DNA of 64,000 bases from Desulfuromonas soudanensis (GTDB lineage: Bacteria > Desulfobacterota > Desulfuromonadia > Desulfuromonadales > WTL). The stretch lies in assembly GCF_001278055.1 (NCBI RefSeq), contig NZ_CP010802.1:1178001-1242000 (forward strand), written 5' to 3'. The notes below the pieces were generated by a model that saw only the letters and a list, made by a program, of their open reading frames with translations, was not told the origin of the DNA and searched no databases. Shown here piece after piece: positions 22,627 to 31,663 of the stretch; position 1 is the stretch's first letter; each line of letters opens with the position of its first letter. The position numbers and the translations under genes are program-made.

Positions 22627-23067
22627 CTATCTGATGAAGTACCCCGCCACCCGCCAGACTCCGTCCGTATCGAGCGTCACCGTAACGATTTCGCTGGCGT
22701 CCTTTTTCCGCTCGAAGGAGGTGTCGAAGGTGACGACGATGTATTCCCCCTCCGGGCTGTCCTTGGCCGAGGTGCTGTAGGTCATCGATTCCTCGGTCCG
22801 TTCCACCAGGGGTCCGGCGACCGCGCGGATTTTGCCGAGCTGGTCGACCCAGAGCTGTTCGGGGACCTTTCCCTTGAGTAGCGACGCCGAAATTTGCCAG
22901 CTTTCGGCATACCTGTCGGAGTCGACCCTTTGCAGAAACGCGTCGACGGCGGCCGCGGCCGCCTGGGCTTTTTCCTTCTCCGGTCGTTCGCTGAACCTGG
23001 GGAGAAAGATGATCAGCAGGGCACTCAGGAGCAATACGGCATGGATACGATACTGGCGGGGGATCAC
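22627..23067 (-). CDS. DUF4019 family membrane-anchored protein
   Basis: A 146-residue protein with an N-terminal hydrophobic helix (9-24, IHAVLLLSALLIIFLP) acting as signal or anchor. The body carries the DUF4019 pattern: VDAFLQRVDSDRYAESWQIS, PEQLWVDQLGKIRAVAGPL, SPEGEYIVVTFDTSF and a closing DGVWRVAGYFIR. The family has no known function and resembles small periplasmic NTF2-like folds. It is monocistronic. Confidence 0.82.
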   Translation of the reverse strand: MIPRQYRIHAVLLLSALLIIFLPRFSERPEKEKAQAAAAAVDAFLQRVDSDRYAESWQISASLLKGKVPEQLWVDQLGKIRAVAGPLVERTEESMTYSTSAKDSPEGEYIVVTFDTSFERKKDASEIVTVTLDTDGVWRVAGYFIR

Positions 23068-23214
23068 GGCAACCTCCTGGAGGGCAAAAGGGAGAGGAAA
23101 ATGGTCTCTACTATAAGCGGAATGGGCGGGGAGGGGAAAGAAGTTTCAGCCCTCTCCCCGATGATGTTGCCGCCGGCGGCCACCGCGGCGCCATCGACTT
23201 TAATCTCGGCGCAA

Positions 23215-23243
23215 TTGACAGGGAGGGACCAATCCGCTACTCT
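23215..23243 (+). promoter_or_regulatory. Sigma-70 promoter of the RNA helicase
   Basis: Consensus TTGACA and TACTCT separated by 17 bp, giving a leader of about 100 bases before the helicase start. Confidence 0.65.
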
Positions 23244-23348
23244 TCCCAACCCGTCCTTTTTTCCGCTGATTTCTTCTCGAAAACAGGACCTTCCGTTCTT
23301 CAGCCAGCTCCGGTGACCCCGGATCTCCCACCATAAGGATTTTGATCC

Positions 23349-24683
23349 ATGTCTTTTGAATCTCTCGGCCTCTGCGCCGAGCTGCTGAGTGCCATCGCCA
23401 CTCAGGGCTATACCACGCCGACCCCCATCCAGACCCAGGCGATCCCGGTGGTTTTCGAGGGGTGCGACCTTCTGGCCGGCGCCCAGACCGGCACCGGCAA
23501 GACGGCGGCCTTTGCCCTGCCGATCGTTCAGCGCCTGAGCGAAAAGGTCCCCGTGGAAAAGCGCCGGCGACCGCGGGCGCTGGTGCTGGTGCCGACCCGC
23601 GAACTGGCGGCCCAGGTCAGCGACCAGATGCAGAATTACGGGCGGCGCCTCTCCCTGCGCTCCACCATGATCTACGGCGGGGTGAACATCCAGGCGCAGA
23701 TCGAGCGGCTGCACCGGGGCGTCGATATTGTCGTAGCCACCCCGGGTCGACTCCTCGATCACCTGGAGCGCGGGACGATCAACCTGTCGCGGATCGAGTT
23801 TCTCGTCCTCGACGAGGCCGACCGCATGCTCGATCTCGGCTTTATCGACGACATCCTCCAGGTCGCCGAGTCGCTGCCGGCCAGGCGCCAGACCCTGCTC
23901 TTTTCCGCCACCTATTCGCCGAACATCAAGAAGCTCGCCGACGAACTCCTCGATGCGCCGCGGCGCATCGAAGTGGCGAACAAAAATATCGCCGCCGACG
24001 CGGTGACCCAGGCGATCTATCCGGTGGAGAAGAGCCGCAAACGGGAGATGCTCTCGCACCTGATCCGCAAGGGGGAGTGGAGCCAGGTCCTCGTCTTCAC
24101 CCGCACCCGCTACGGCGCCGACAAGCTCACCGAAGAACTCCTCTATGACGGGATCAGGGCGGCCGCCATCCACAGCAACAAGAGCCAGTCGATCCGCACC
24201 CGGACCCTGGCGGAGTTCAAAAAGGGGGAGCTGCGGGTTCTGGTCGCCACGGATGTGGCGGCGCGCGGCCTCGACATCGAGCGCCTGCCGCATGTGGTCA
24301 ACTACGAGCTCCCCCAGGTCCCCGAGGACTACGTGCATCGCATCGGCCGCACCGGCCGGGCCGGAGAGGACGGGATCGCCCTCTCCCTCGTCTGCCCGCA
24401 GGAGCAGCTCCTTCTGGCCGAGATCGAAAAACTCCTCAAATATAAGATCCCGGCCCAGACGATCGCCGAATTTCCCTCGATCGCCGTCAACCGGGGGGGG
24501 AAGGCGAAGGGTCCCAAAAAGCCCGCCAAGGGAGCGTCCAAGCCGAAAAAGGCTCCGGCGAAGGCGGCCAAGGCTCCTGCCAAGGCGGCGAAGGCTCCGG
24601 CCAAGGCCACAACGGGGCGAGGGAAAAAGGTCGTAGCCGCTCGTCCCGCCCCCAAGATCGGGCGCCGACAGAGCCGGTCCTAG
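23349..24683 (+). CDS. rhlE: DEAD-box RNA helicase, RhlE-like
   Basis: A 444-residue ATP-dependent RNA helicase. The Q motif [11 protein letters not shown], Walker [42 protein letters not shown] and [10 protein letters not shown] are all present. The last 65 residues are a lysine/alanine/proline-rich tail made of near-repeats of KAPAKAA, a basic RNA-binding extension usual in this group. It acts in ribosome assembly or RNA turnover. A bidirectional terminator follows. Confidence 0.95.
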   Translation: MSFESLGLCAELLSAIATQGYTTPTPIQTQAIPVVFEGCDLLAGAQTGTGKTAAFALPIVQRLSEKVPVEKRRRPRALVLVPTRELAAQVSDQMQNYGRRLSLRSTMIYGGVNIQAQIERLHRGVDIVVATPGRLLDHLERGTINLSRIEFLVLDEADRMLDLGFIDDILQVAESLPARRQTLLFSATYSPNIKKLADELLDAPRRIEVANKNIAADAVTQAIYPVEKSRKREMLSHLIRKGEWSQVLVFTRTRYGADKLTEELLYDGIRAAAIHSNKSQSIRTRTLAEFKKGELRVLVATDVAARGLDIERLPHVVNYELPQVPEDYVHRIGRTGRAGEDGIALSLVCPQEQLLLAEIEKLLKYKIPAQTIAEFPSIAVNRGGKAKGPKKPAKGASKPKKAPAKAAKAPAKAAKAPAKATTGRGKKVVAARPAPKIGRRQSRS

Positions 24684-24705
24684 CCCCTCCTTACCCGGCA
24701 GTATG

Positions 24706-24744
24706 AAAAGAAAAGGCCCCTGCAAAAAGCAGGGGCCTTTTCTT
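24706..24744. terminator. Bidirectional terminator between helicase and fdhD/mobA
   Basis: AAGAAAAGGCCCCTGC, loop AAAAA, GCAGGGGCCTTTTCTT: a 16-bp stem with A and T tracts on both sides, between two convergent genes. Confidence 0.92.
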
Positions 24745-24763
24745 ATGCGCGGGATATTTCCGC

Positions 24764-26164
24764 TCAGCCGGAGGCCGCCTCGGGATTTGCGGGGAGAAGG
24801 GAGCGGTCGCGCAGGGCGAAATATTCTTCAGGCGTGTTGATGTTGCGGAAGCTGAGCCCTTCGGGGTCGATATCCGCCAGGGCCGCGGCGGGGAGCTCGA
24901 CGACCCGCGAGCGGGGAAAGAAGCTGACGATGCGCCGCTCGCCGCTGTCGAGGACCTCTTCGATGGCCGGAATGCAGCTCTTGCCGTAGAGGGCGTGGAG
25001 GGGTTCGAGGCCGCTGGCGCTGCGGGGGATGACGACTTCGGCCGTCCCCGTCTCGGCGCAGATGCGGCGGATGGCCGCACCGCTCAAAAAAGGCATGTCG
25101 CAGGCGACGACGAAGATCCGTTCGTTGCCGGCATGGCAGAGTCCCGAGTGGATTCCGGCCAGGGAGCCCTGACGGTAGTAGATGTCGGGGACCTTGGGGC
25201 AGGGGAGGTCGCCGTAGAGGGAGGGGGAGTTGGTGACCAGGATCACCTCGTCGAAGAGTTCGTCGAGGAGATGGTGGACGTGCTCGATGAAGCGGGCGCC
25301 GTTGAGGGGGAGGAGGGACTTGTCGCTCCCCATCCGCCGCGATTCGCCGCCGGCGAGGATGACACCGGTGACCCCGGGGATGCGCTCGTGGCGGGGAGCC
25401 AGGAGTCCTTCGGGATGGGTATAGACCTCGAAATTCTCGCCGCGCAGATAGCCGATGAGGGTGATCCCCGCCTCCTGGCAGAGGCGCACCGCCATATCGG
25501 TGGGGGAGGTGCGCGAAGCGATGAGGGCGATCCCGAGGCGGGCCGCCTTGCCGACCATCTCGGTGGAGATCCGTCCCGAAGTGACGAGAATTTTTCCCGC
25601 GAGGTCGATTCCCTTGAAGAGGGCCTCGCCGGCGATGCGGTCGAAGGTGTTGTGGCGGCCGAGATCTTCGGCATAGAGGAGGAGCCGCCGGCCGTCGCCG
25701 ACGGCCGCCGAATGAATGCCGCCGTGGCTGCGGTACTGCTCGGCCCGACGCTGCAGATCCTGCATCAGGGAAAAGACCGCCGCCGGGGAGACGGGTGGAA
25801 AACGGACTTTGAGCGGCGCCGGTGCCGGAGGGTGCGGCAGGGCGAAGGTGATGCCGGTGCCGCAGCCGGAGGTCAGGGTCGGGGAGAGGCGCTCGGGGAT
25901 CTCCCCTTTGAGCTGCACGCGGGCGGCGCCGAAATCGGCGCAGACCCCGAGGGTGAGGATGTCGGTGAGACTGGAGACGAACCCCTGGTTGCGGAGAAAT
26001 CCGGCGACCAGGAAGTTGAGCTGATGGGGGGAGGCGACGAGCGTCGCCAGATCCCGGTCGTTGACGGTGAGGCGCAGGGGGTATTCCTGCACCACGGTCC
26101 TGGAGACGCTCCGCAGGCGCCCCTTTTCAAAGCGCTGGATGCCGCAATTGTCGTTGCTCTTCAT
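24764..26164 (-). CDS. fdhD: FdhD-MobA fusion protein
   Basis: A 466-residue two-domain protein. Residues 1-260 are FdhD, the sulfurtransferase-type factor that delivers sulfur to the cofactor of formate dehydrogenase (RHNTFDRIAGEAL, GRISTEMVGKAARLGI). The usual CxxC is replaced by C101-G-T-G, leaving one cysteine. Residues 264-455 are MobA, which adds GMP to form the bis-MGD cofactor (GVILAGGESRRMGSDKSLLP, CDMPFLSG). It is the last gene of the fdh operon, so cofactor assembly is made with its target enzyme. A MobB-like partner is fused to a Nudix domain at 291-1301. Confidence 0.93.
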   Translation of the reverse strand: MKSNDNCGIQRFEKGRLRSVSRTVVQEYPLRLTVNDRDLATLVASPHQLNFLVAGFLRNQGFVSSLTDILTLGVCADFGAARVQLKGEIPERLSPTLTSGCGTGITFALPHPPAPAPLKVRFPPVSPAAVFSLMQDLQRRAEQYRSHGGIHSAAVGDGRRLLLYAEDLGRHNTFDRIAGEALFKGIDLAGKILVTSGRISTEMVGKAARLGIALIASRTSPTDMAVRLCQEAGITLIGYLRGENFEVYTHPEGLLAPRHERIPGVTGVILAGGESRRMGSDKSLLPLNGARFIEHVHHLLDELFDEVILVTNSPSLYGDLPCPKVPDIYYRQGSLAGIHSGLCHAGNERIFVVACDMPFLSGAAIRRICAETGTAEVVIPRSASGLEPLHALYGKSCIPAIEEVLDSGERRIVSFFPRSRVVELPAAALADIDPEGLSFRNINTPEEYFALRDRSLLPANPEAASG

Positions 26165-26193
26165 GGAGGTTCCGCCTCAGGTCGGAGAAAAGC

Positions 26194-26225
26194 GCGGGTC
26201 CGGAAAAGGGAGAGTCCGGACCCGC
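26194..26225 (-). repeat. Hairpin between fdhC and fdhD/mobA
   Basis: GCGGGTCCGG and CCGGACCCGC form a 10-bp perfect stem with a 12-base loop. No T-run follows on the minus strand, so it may protect the upstream mRNA or lower fdhD expression. Confidence 0.5.
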
Positions 26226-26239
26226 GGAGACATCGGTTT

Positions 26240-27442
26240 TTAGTCCGCGGAGGAGAGGGAGGGACTGGCGCCGCCGATCTTGCGAAGGGGATCGGGGAGG
26301 GTGTAGTCGACCGTCTCCGGGTGGTGCTCGAAGATCGGGAAGTAGCGGGCGATGAGGACGAAAAAGAGGATGTGCCCGGCGATGATGCCGATGGTCACCA
26401 GCGACTCGATGAGGGAGGGATAGTAGATCTTGTCGGGATCCATCATCCCGAACATCGAGACGTTGAAGCGGTTGAGGACCAGGCCGAAAATCACCAGTCC
26501 GGCGGCGATCGACCGCCGTCGATCGTCATCGCGCACCGATTTCTGGACGAACATGAAGAAGGGGAGGATGAAGCCGATCCCCATCTCCAGGGCAAAGGAG
26601 ATCGTCAGCCCCGGTCGGTCGAAAAACGGGCCCTCGGAGAGCGCCACCAGGCTGAAGACGCGCAGGGCGATATAGAGGCCGAGGGTCCAGGGGAGGATCT
26701 TCGCCAGGGTACGCAACAGCACCCCTTCGTTGGGCTGCCCCATCCACTTGTGGCAGGCGCTGGCCTCGAGGATGATGATGCTCATGCCGCTGCAGATGGC
26801 GCTGACCCAGAAGAGGAGCGGCAGCAGCGGGTTGTACCAGAGGTTGTGCAGCTTGTCGACGGCGATGAGAAAGAAGGTGCCGAGGGTCGACTGGTGCAGG
26901 GTGGAGATCGCCGCCGCGGCGACCACCAGGGGCATTTCCAGCCAGCGCAGGACCCTTAAGGGGAGGTGCCAGCCGAAGCGTTCGGCCACCGGCGAGAGGA
27001 ATTCGAGGAAGAGGACGGTGGTGTAGGCCATGACGCACATGGAGACTTCGAACATCGGCGAATGGACGTTCCAGTAACGGAAAACGTGCCAGCCGCGCTG
27101 CGGCTGGCCGAGGTCGAGGAGGAGACCGATGGAGACCAGAGAGTAGCCGAGGAAGCCGGTGACGATCGCCGGACGCACCAGCGGTTCGAGTTTTTTGATG
27201 TGGAAACAGTGGACGATCGCCCCGAGGGTGAAGGCGCCGGCGGCCAGCGGCACGGCGGTGACGACGTCGAAGGAGATCCATAGGCCCCAGGGGTAGGTGT
27301 CGTTGAGGTTGGTGGTCGCCCCGAGTCCGAAGATAAAGCGGAGAAGGGAGGCCAGGGCACCGATGGCGACCAGGGCGATGAGGAATTTGATAAAGCCGTG
27401 GTAGCTCCTGACTTCGGTTGCGATGCGGCGGGCGGCGGTCAT
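26240..27442 (-). CDS. fdhC: NrfD/HybB-type membrane subunit of formate dehydrogenase
   Basis: A 400-residue membrane protein with about nine to ten hydrophobic helices, matching the NrfD/PsrC/HybB family (TYPWGLWISFDVVTAVPLAA, HQSTLGTFFLIA). It anchors the periplasmic iron-sulfur and catalytic subunits and passes electrons to or from quinone. It starts inside the stop of fdhB (ATGA overlap). It replaces the cytochrome b gamma subunit of classical FdnGHI enzymes. Confidence 0.92.
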   Translation of the reverse strand: MTAARRIATEVRSYHGFIKFLIALVAIGALASLLRFIFGLGATTNLNDTYPWGLWISFDVVTAVPLAAGAFTLGAIVHCFHIKKLEPLVRPAIVTGFLGYSLVSIGLLLDLGQPQRGWHVFRYWNVHSPMFEVSMCVMAYTTVLFLEFLSPVAERFGWHLPLRVLRWLEMPLVVAAAAISTLHQSTLGTFFLIAVDKLHNLWYNPLLPLLFWVSAICSGMSIIILEASACHKWMGQPNEGVLLRTLAKILPWTLGLYIALRVFSLVALSEGPFFDRPGLTISFALEMGIGFILPFFMFVQKSVRDDDRRRSIAAGLVIFGLVLNRFNVSMFGMMDPDKIYYPSLIESLVTIGIIAGHILFFVLIARYFPIFEHHPETVDYTLPDPLRKIGGASPSLSSAD

Positions 27443-28284
27443 TGTTGTTCCTCCTTCGGCTCAGCGGACTCGGTGCCGGTCTCCTCGGCCTCTCTGAGGG
27501 CCTTGATGCGGTCGCGGCGATGGTTGATCCAGGAAAGGGCCGAGAGGCCGCCGCCGACGGTGAGGAAGATCCCCGGGACGAGTCGCAGCGCCTGCCAGGT
27601 GAAGGACGGCAGGGCGCGCATGGTGACCTTCTTGAAGCCGAGCTCCTCGAAGGGGAGGGAGGTCAGATAGATGACGCTCGTCCCCCCCGCCTCCTCCTTG
27701 CCGTAGACCTTGTGGATGTAGCGGTCGGGATAGCGGGCCAGGCGCCGTTCGGCCTCCTGGATCATGGCGGCGCGGGGGCCGTAGGTGATCGCCGTCGGGC
27801 AGGCGGTGGCGCAGGCCGGCTTCATCCCACCCCGGACCCGATCGTGGCAGCCGGTGCACTTCTTCACCAGGGGGAGTCCCTTGCTCCATTCGTACTTGGG
27901 GACGCCGAAGGGACAGGCGATCATGCAGAAACGGCAGCCGATGCAGCGCTTGTCGTCGTAGACGACCGGACCCTCGGCGGTCTTCTTGAAGGCCCCCACC
28001 GGGCAGACCGAGGCGCAGGCCGGGTCGTTGCAGTGCATGCACATCTCTTTGTAGAAGGCGAACTCGTTCTGTCCGTTCTTCTGGTAGTCGCGGAACTTGA
28101 TGCGGGTGTAGGTGTACTCCGACATGGCGGGGGGATTCTGGTACCCTTCGCCGCTGAAGAAGACGGTTTTTTCCGCCTCGAGCTGGTTCCACTGCTTGCA
28201 AGCGACCTGGCAGCCGCGGCAGCCGGTACACTTGGTCATGTCGATGAGAAAAGCGTGGTTTTTGGTGGTGTCGAGAGTGCTCAT
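27439..28284 (-). CDS. fdhB: Formate dehydrogenase iron-sulfur subunit
   Basis: A 281-residue ferredoxin-type protein with four cysteine clusters: CTGCRGCQVACKQW, CMHCNDPACASVCPVG, CIGCRFCMIACPFG and CTGCHDRV...CATACPTA, enough for four 4Fe-4S centres. A hydrophobic segment near residues 240-262 (PGIFLTVGGGLSALSW) would anchor it. It carries electrons from FdhA to the NrfD-type subunit. It overlaps fdhA by four bases and fdhC by four. Confidence 0.95.
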   Translation of the reverse strand: MSTLDTTKNHAFLIDMTKCTGCRGCQVACKQWNQLEAEKTVFFSGEGYQNPPAMSEYTYTRIKFRDYQKNGQNEFAFYKEMCMHCNDPACASVCPVGAFKKTAEGPVVYDDKRCIGCRFCMIACPFGVPKYEWSKGLPLVKKCTGCHDRVRGGMKPACATACPTAITYGPRAAMIQEAERRLARYPDRYIHKVYGKEEAGGTSVIYLTSLPFEELGFKKVTMRALPSFTWQALRLVPGIFLTVGGGLSALSWINHRRDRIKALREAEETGTESAEPKEEQQ

Positions 28285-31200
28285 GCCTTGATCCCTCCCT
28301 TCTCCAGGTTACAGAGAAATGCCTTGTATTCGGGGATGGAGGTGTTGGCGCACCCAACCGCCGTGGTGAGAACATTGGCGCTGCCGCCGGTGGCCAGGCC
28401 GTTGAAGCCGAAGTGCCAGGGGAGGCCGACCTGTTCGATCATCTTGCCGCCGACGCGCAGCGGTTTGATGCGGGCGGTGACCAGGGCCTTGGCTTCGATG
28501 GTGCCGCGCGGCGAAGAGATGGTCACCATCTCGCCGTTGGCAATCCCCTTCCACTTGGCCAGTTCCTCGCTGATCTCGACGAACATTTCCGGGACGAGCT
28601 CCACCAGCCACGGCAGGTTGCGGGTCATGGCTCCGGCCTGCCAGTGCTCGGAGACCCGGTAGGTGGTGCCGATGTAGGGGTAACGGCCGCTGTTGTCGAT
28701 GTTCCCGGGGATGGCCACCGCCGGGTTGCACTGCTGGCCGGTCATCGAATTGGCCACCGGGCTTTCCATCGGTTCGTAGTGCTCGGGCATCGGCCCGTCG
28801 GCCAGTCCTGCGGCAAAAAGGCGGGCATGCCCTTCGGCGATCATGATGAAGGGGTGCTTGGTGCCGTCTTCGCTCATCGGCGCCCAGCCGCCGTCGGGGA
28901 CGTCCCCCTCCCACTTGCGGGTCAGGGCGTTCCAGGCAATCACCGGTTTTTTCGGGTTCCACGGCCGGCCGTTGAGGTCGACGGAGGCCCGGTTGTAGAG
29001 GACGCGGCGGTTGACCGGCCAGCACCAGGACCAGTTGTGGTAGGAGCCCATCCCTGTGGGGTCGTCCTGGCCGCGGCGCTGCATCATGTTGCCGGCCTCG
29101 GTGTAGGAGCCGCAATAGAGCCAGTTGCCGCTGGTGGTTGCGCCGTCGTCCTGAAGGAAGGCAAAGGAGGGGACCTGCTCCCCCTTTTTGTAGAGTTTCC
29201 CCTTGATTTCCGTGTCGCGGGTGAACTGGCCGTTGCATTCCCGGGCCACCATGGCGATATCCGGCTCGTGCCCCTGGCCGTAGTTCCAGTCGAGGTCGAC
29301 GATCGGGCCGGGGAAGACGCCCCCTTCGGCATAGAGGGCCTTGAGGTTTTTGACCAGCCCGTCGACGATAAAGGCGTCGCTCTCGGCGTCTCCCGGCGGT
29401 TCCACCGCCTTGTAGCGCCACTGGGCCCAGCGCCCCGAGTTGGAGATGCTCCCCTCCTTTTCGACGCTTGCGGCGGCCGGGAGGAGAAAGACTTCCGTAT
29501 CGATCGTTTTCGGATCGACGCCGGGGCGCTTCCAGAAGACCGAGGTCTCCGTCTCCCAGAGGTCGGCGGCGACCATCCACTGCAGCTTGTCCAGCCCCTT
29601 GGCGATGGCGCTGGCGTCGGGTCCGCCGACGATGGGGTTGGTCCCCATGCAGACCAGGCCCTCGAAGCGCCCCTGCTGCAGGCGCTCCATCAGTTTGATG
29701 AAGGAGTAGTTGCCGCTCCGTTTCGGGAGGTAATCGTAGCAGAAGCCGTTTTCCGCCGTCGCCGCATCCCCCCAGTAGGCCTTGAGGAGGCTGGCCATGT
29801 ACTTGGGCGTGTTCGCCCACCAGTTGGCGCTCTTGGGATCCTTGGTTTTCGGCGTCCATTTCTCGTTGTAGGCGGCCAGCGAGACGTTGTCGAAAACCGG
29901 CGACTTCAGGTAGCCGGGGAGGATGTGGTAGAGGATGGCGTAGTCCGTCGACCCCTGGACGTTGGCTTCGCCGCGCAGGGCGTTGATGCCGCCGCCGGCC
30001 ATGCCGATGTTGCCGAGGAGGAGCTGCAGCATGGCGTAGGAGCGCACGTTCTGCGTGCCGTAGGTGTGCTGGGTCGTTCCCATGGCGTACATGATCGTCG
30101 CCACCCTGTCCGGGCGCCCCGTGGCGCAGAAGGTGCGGGTGACCTCCATGTAGTCCTGGATGGCGGTGCCGGTGATCTCGCAGACCTTCTCCGGAGTGTA
30201 GCGGCGGTAATGATTCTTCAGCAGCTGATAGACGCTGGCCGGATGCTCCAGGGTGTTGTCCCGCAGCGGCAGGCCGTCCTTGCCGAGCTGGTACGCCCAG
30301 CTGTCGTTTTCGTAGTGGAAGGTCTCGGCGTCGTACCCGGAGAAGATGCCGTCGTTGAAGGCGTACTCGTCGCTGATGAGAAAGGATGCGTTGGTGTAGT
30401 TGACGACATAGTCGCGGTGGATCAGGTCGTTCTGCAGGATGTGGTTGATCATGCCGCCGATAAAGGCGATGTCGGTCCCCGGGCGCAGCTGGGCGTAGGT
30501 GTCGGCCTTGGAGGAAGTGCGGGTGTAGCGGGGGTCGACGGAGATCAGCCTTGCCCCATTGTCCATCGCCTTTTCCACGTACTTGAAGGAGATCGGGTGG
30601 TTCTCAGCGGGGTTGGAGCCGATACAGAGGATGACGTCGGCATGCTGGATGTCGATCCAGTGGTTGGTCATTGCGCCGCGACCGAAGGAGGCTGCCAGAC
30701 CGGCAACCGTAGCGGAGTGTCATATTCGCGCCTGATGTTCCAGGTACCCGACCCCCATGGCGCGGGCGAACTTGCCGAGGAGATAGCATTCCTCGTTGTC
30801 GAGGGCGGCTGCGCCGATCATCGCCATGCCGTCGTTGCGGTTGACGCGGTATTCCACCCCCTTCACCGTTTCGCTCTCGACGAAGTTGCGGTCGCGCGTC
30901 TCCTTCATCAGGGTCGCCATGCGCTTCATGGCCCAGTCCCAGCTCTTCTCTTCCCAGCGGTCGCTCTTCGGGGCGCGGTACTTCACCCTGGTGAGGCGCC
31001 GCTCGTTGTTGGCCACCTGGAAGAGGGCGCCCCCCTTCGAGCAGAGGGAGCCCTGATTGATCGGGTGCTCCGGGTCCCCCTCGATGTTGACCACCTTGCC
31101 GTTTTCACGGTGGACGATCATGCCGCAGCCGACGGCGCAGTAGGGGCAGATGGTGGTGCTGCTCTGCAAGCCTTCGGTGCGCAGCTCCCTGGCTTCGACA

Positions 31201-31286
31201 CCGGCGAGGGCCGGCTTGCCGGTCACGGCCAGGGCACCGGCGGCCAGGCCGCCCCCCTTGAGAAAATTACGTCTGGAAATAGTCAC
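28281..31286 (-). CDS. fdhA: Selenocysteine-containing formate dehydrogenase catalytic subunit
   Basis: A 1001-residue catalytic subunit once the in-frame TGA at 30720-30722 is read as selenocysteine (residue 189). Before it stands YLEHQARI and after it HSATVAGLAASFGRGAMTNHW, exactly the context of FdnG/FdhF selenocysteine. A SECIS-like hairpin follows. The N-terminus has a twin-arginine signal (SRRNFLKGGGLAAGALAV), so it is exported folded. CPYCAVGCG and CSKGG hold the N-terminal 4Fe-4S cluster. The enzyme binds bis-MGD with Mo or W and oxidises formate in the periplasm. The first operon gene, it has a sigma-54 promoter. Confidence 0.96.
30685..30719 (-). promoter_or_regulatory. SECIS element of fdhA
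   Basis: Directly after the UGA codon the transcript can form GGTTGCC-GGTCT-GGCAGCC, a 7-bp stem with a GGTCT loop that closely resembles the E. coli fdhF SECIS (GGTTGCAGGTCTGCACC). It would recruit SelB. selA, selB and selC are not in this window. Confidence 0.88.
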
Positions 31287-31349
31287 TGTGGTCTCTCTCC
31301 TTTTTCGGGAATGTCATGAAGGACAGGGTGTGGATTGCAGAGGGGAAAT

Positions 31350-31365
31350 CGCAACTCTTGTGCCA
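31350..31365 (-). promoter_or_regulatory. Sigma-54 promoter of the fdh operon
   Basis: On the minus strand TGGCAC-N5-TTGCG matches the -24/-12 consensus exactly except for the last base. Predicted start about 50 bp before the fdhA ATG. Confidence 0.85.
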
Positions 31366-31391
31366 AGGGGAGCGAGGGATTCTCAAACCCT

Positions 31392-31408
31392 GTTTTTGCA
31401 GTCAAAAC
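31392..31408. promoter_or_regulatory. Palindrome GTTTTTG-N4-CAAAAC upstream of fdhA
   Basis: A near-perfect inverted repeat upstream of the sigma-54 site. It is very like the GTTTTG-N4-CAAAAC at 13250-13265 before the riboswitch-controlled porin operon. Confidence 0.45.
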
Positions 31409-31449
31409 AAGGATTAAGGGACGGGAGGAAAGAAGGGGGGAGGGGGGTT

Positions 31450-31501
31450 CTGTATACTCTTTGCTGGGTCATTTCTTCCCCCCTGTATACGTTTGACCCA
31501 G
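31450..31501. promoter_or_regulatory. Direct and inverted repeats in the fdhA/regulator divergent region
   Basis: CTGTATAC occurs at 31450-31457 and 31483-31490, 33 bp (three helical turns) apart, interleaved with the inverted pair CTGGGTCA (31464-31471) and TGACCCAG (31494-31501). They lie about 85-150 bp upstream of the fdh sigma-54 site, where enhancer sites are expected. The whole gap 31287-31663 has no supported gene. Confidence 0.5.
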
Positions 31502-31663
31502 GAGGTCGCCGAGCGCCGGGAGCAAAGAGGAAGGGAAAAAGGGGGCGGGGGGAAAGCCCTTGGTCCGGCGCGGCTTTTGCGTGTATCATGAAGGATGAAA
31601 ATACGAAACGGTTCCACCCGGAGCGGGACGGATCCCTCCGGGGCAACTTTCTAAAGGACGATA

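Noticed and set aside
30720-30722. Stop codon breaking fdhA into two genes or a pseudogene
   Set aside because: The stop is TGA in the exact selenocysteine context with a SECIS hairpin, and the frame continues unchanged on both sides.
28413-31319. A 968-codon plus-strand frame opposite fdhA
   Set aside because: Shadow of the formate dehydrogenase gene; low-complexity valine/glycine/aspartate-rich translation and no ribosome site.
13681-31490. GTATAC shared by several promoters (13685, 18769, 31452, 31485) as a common operator
   Set aside because: A six-base palindrome is expected several times by chance in 64 kb; only the phased pair near 31450 is kept.
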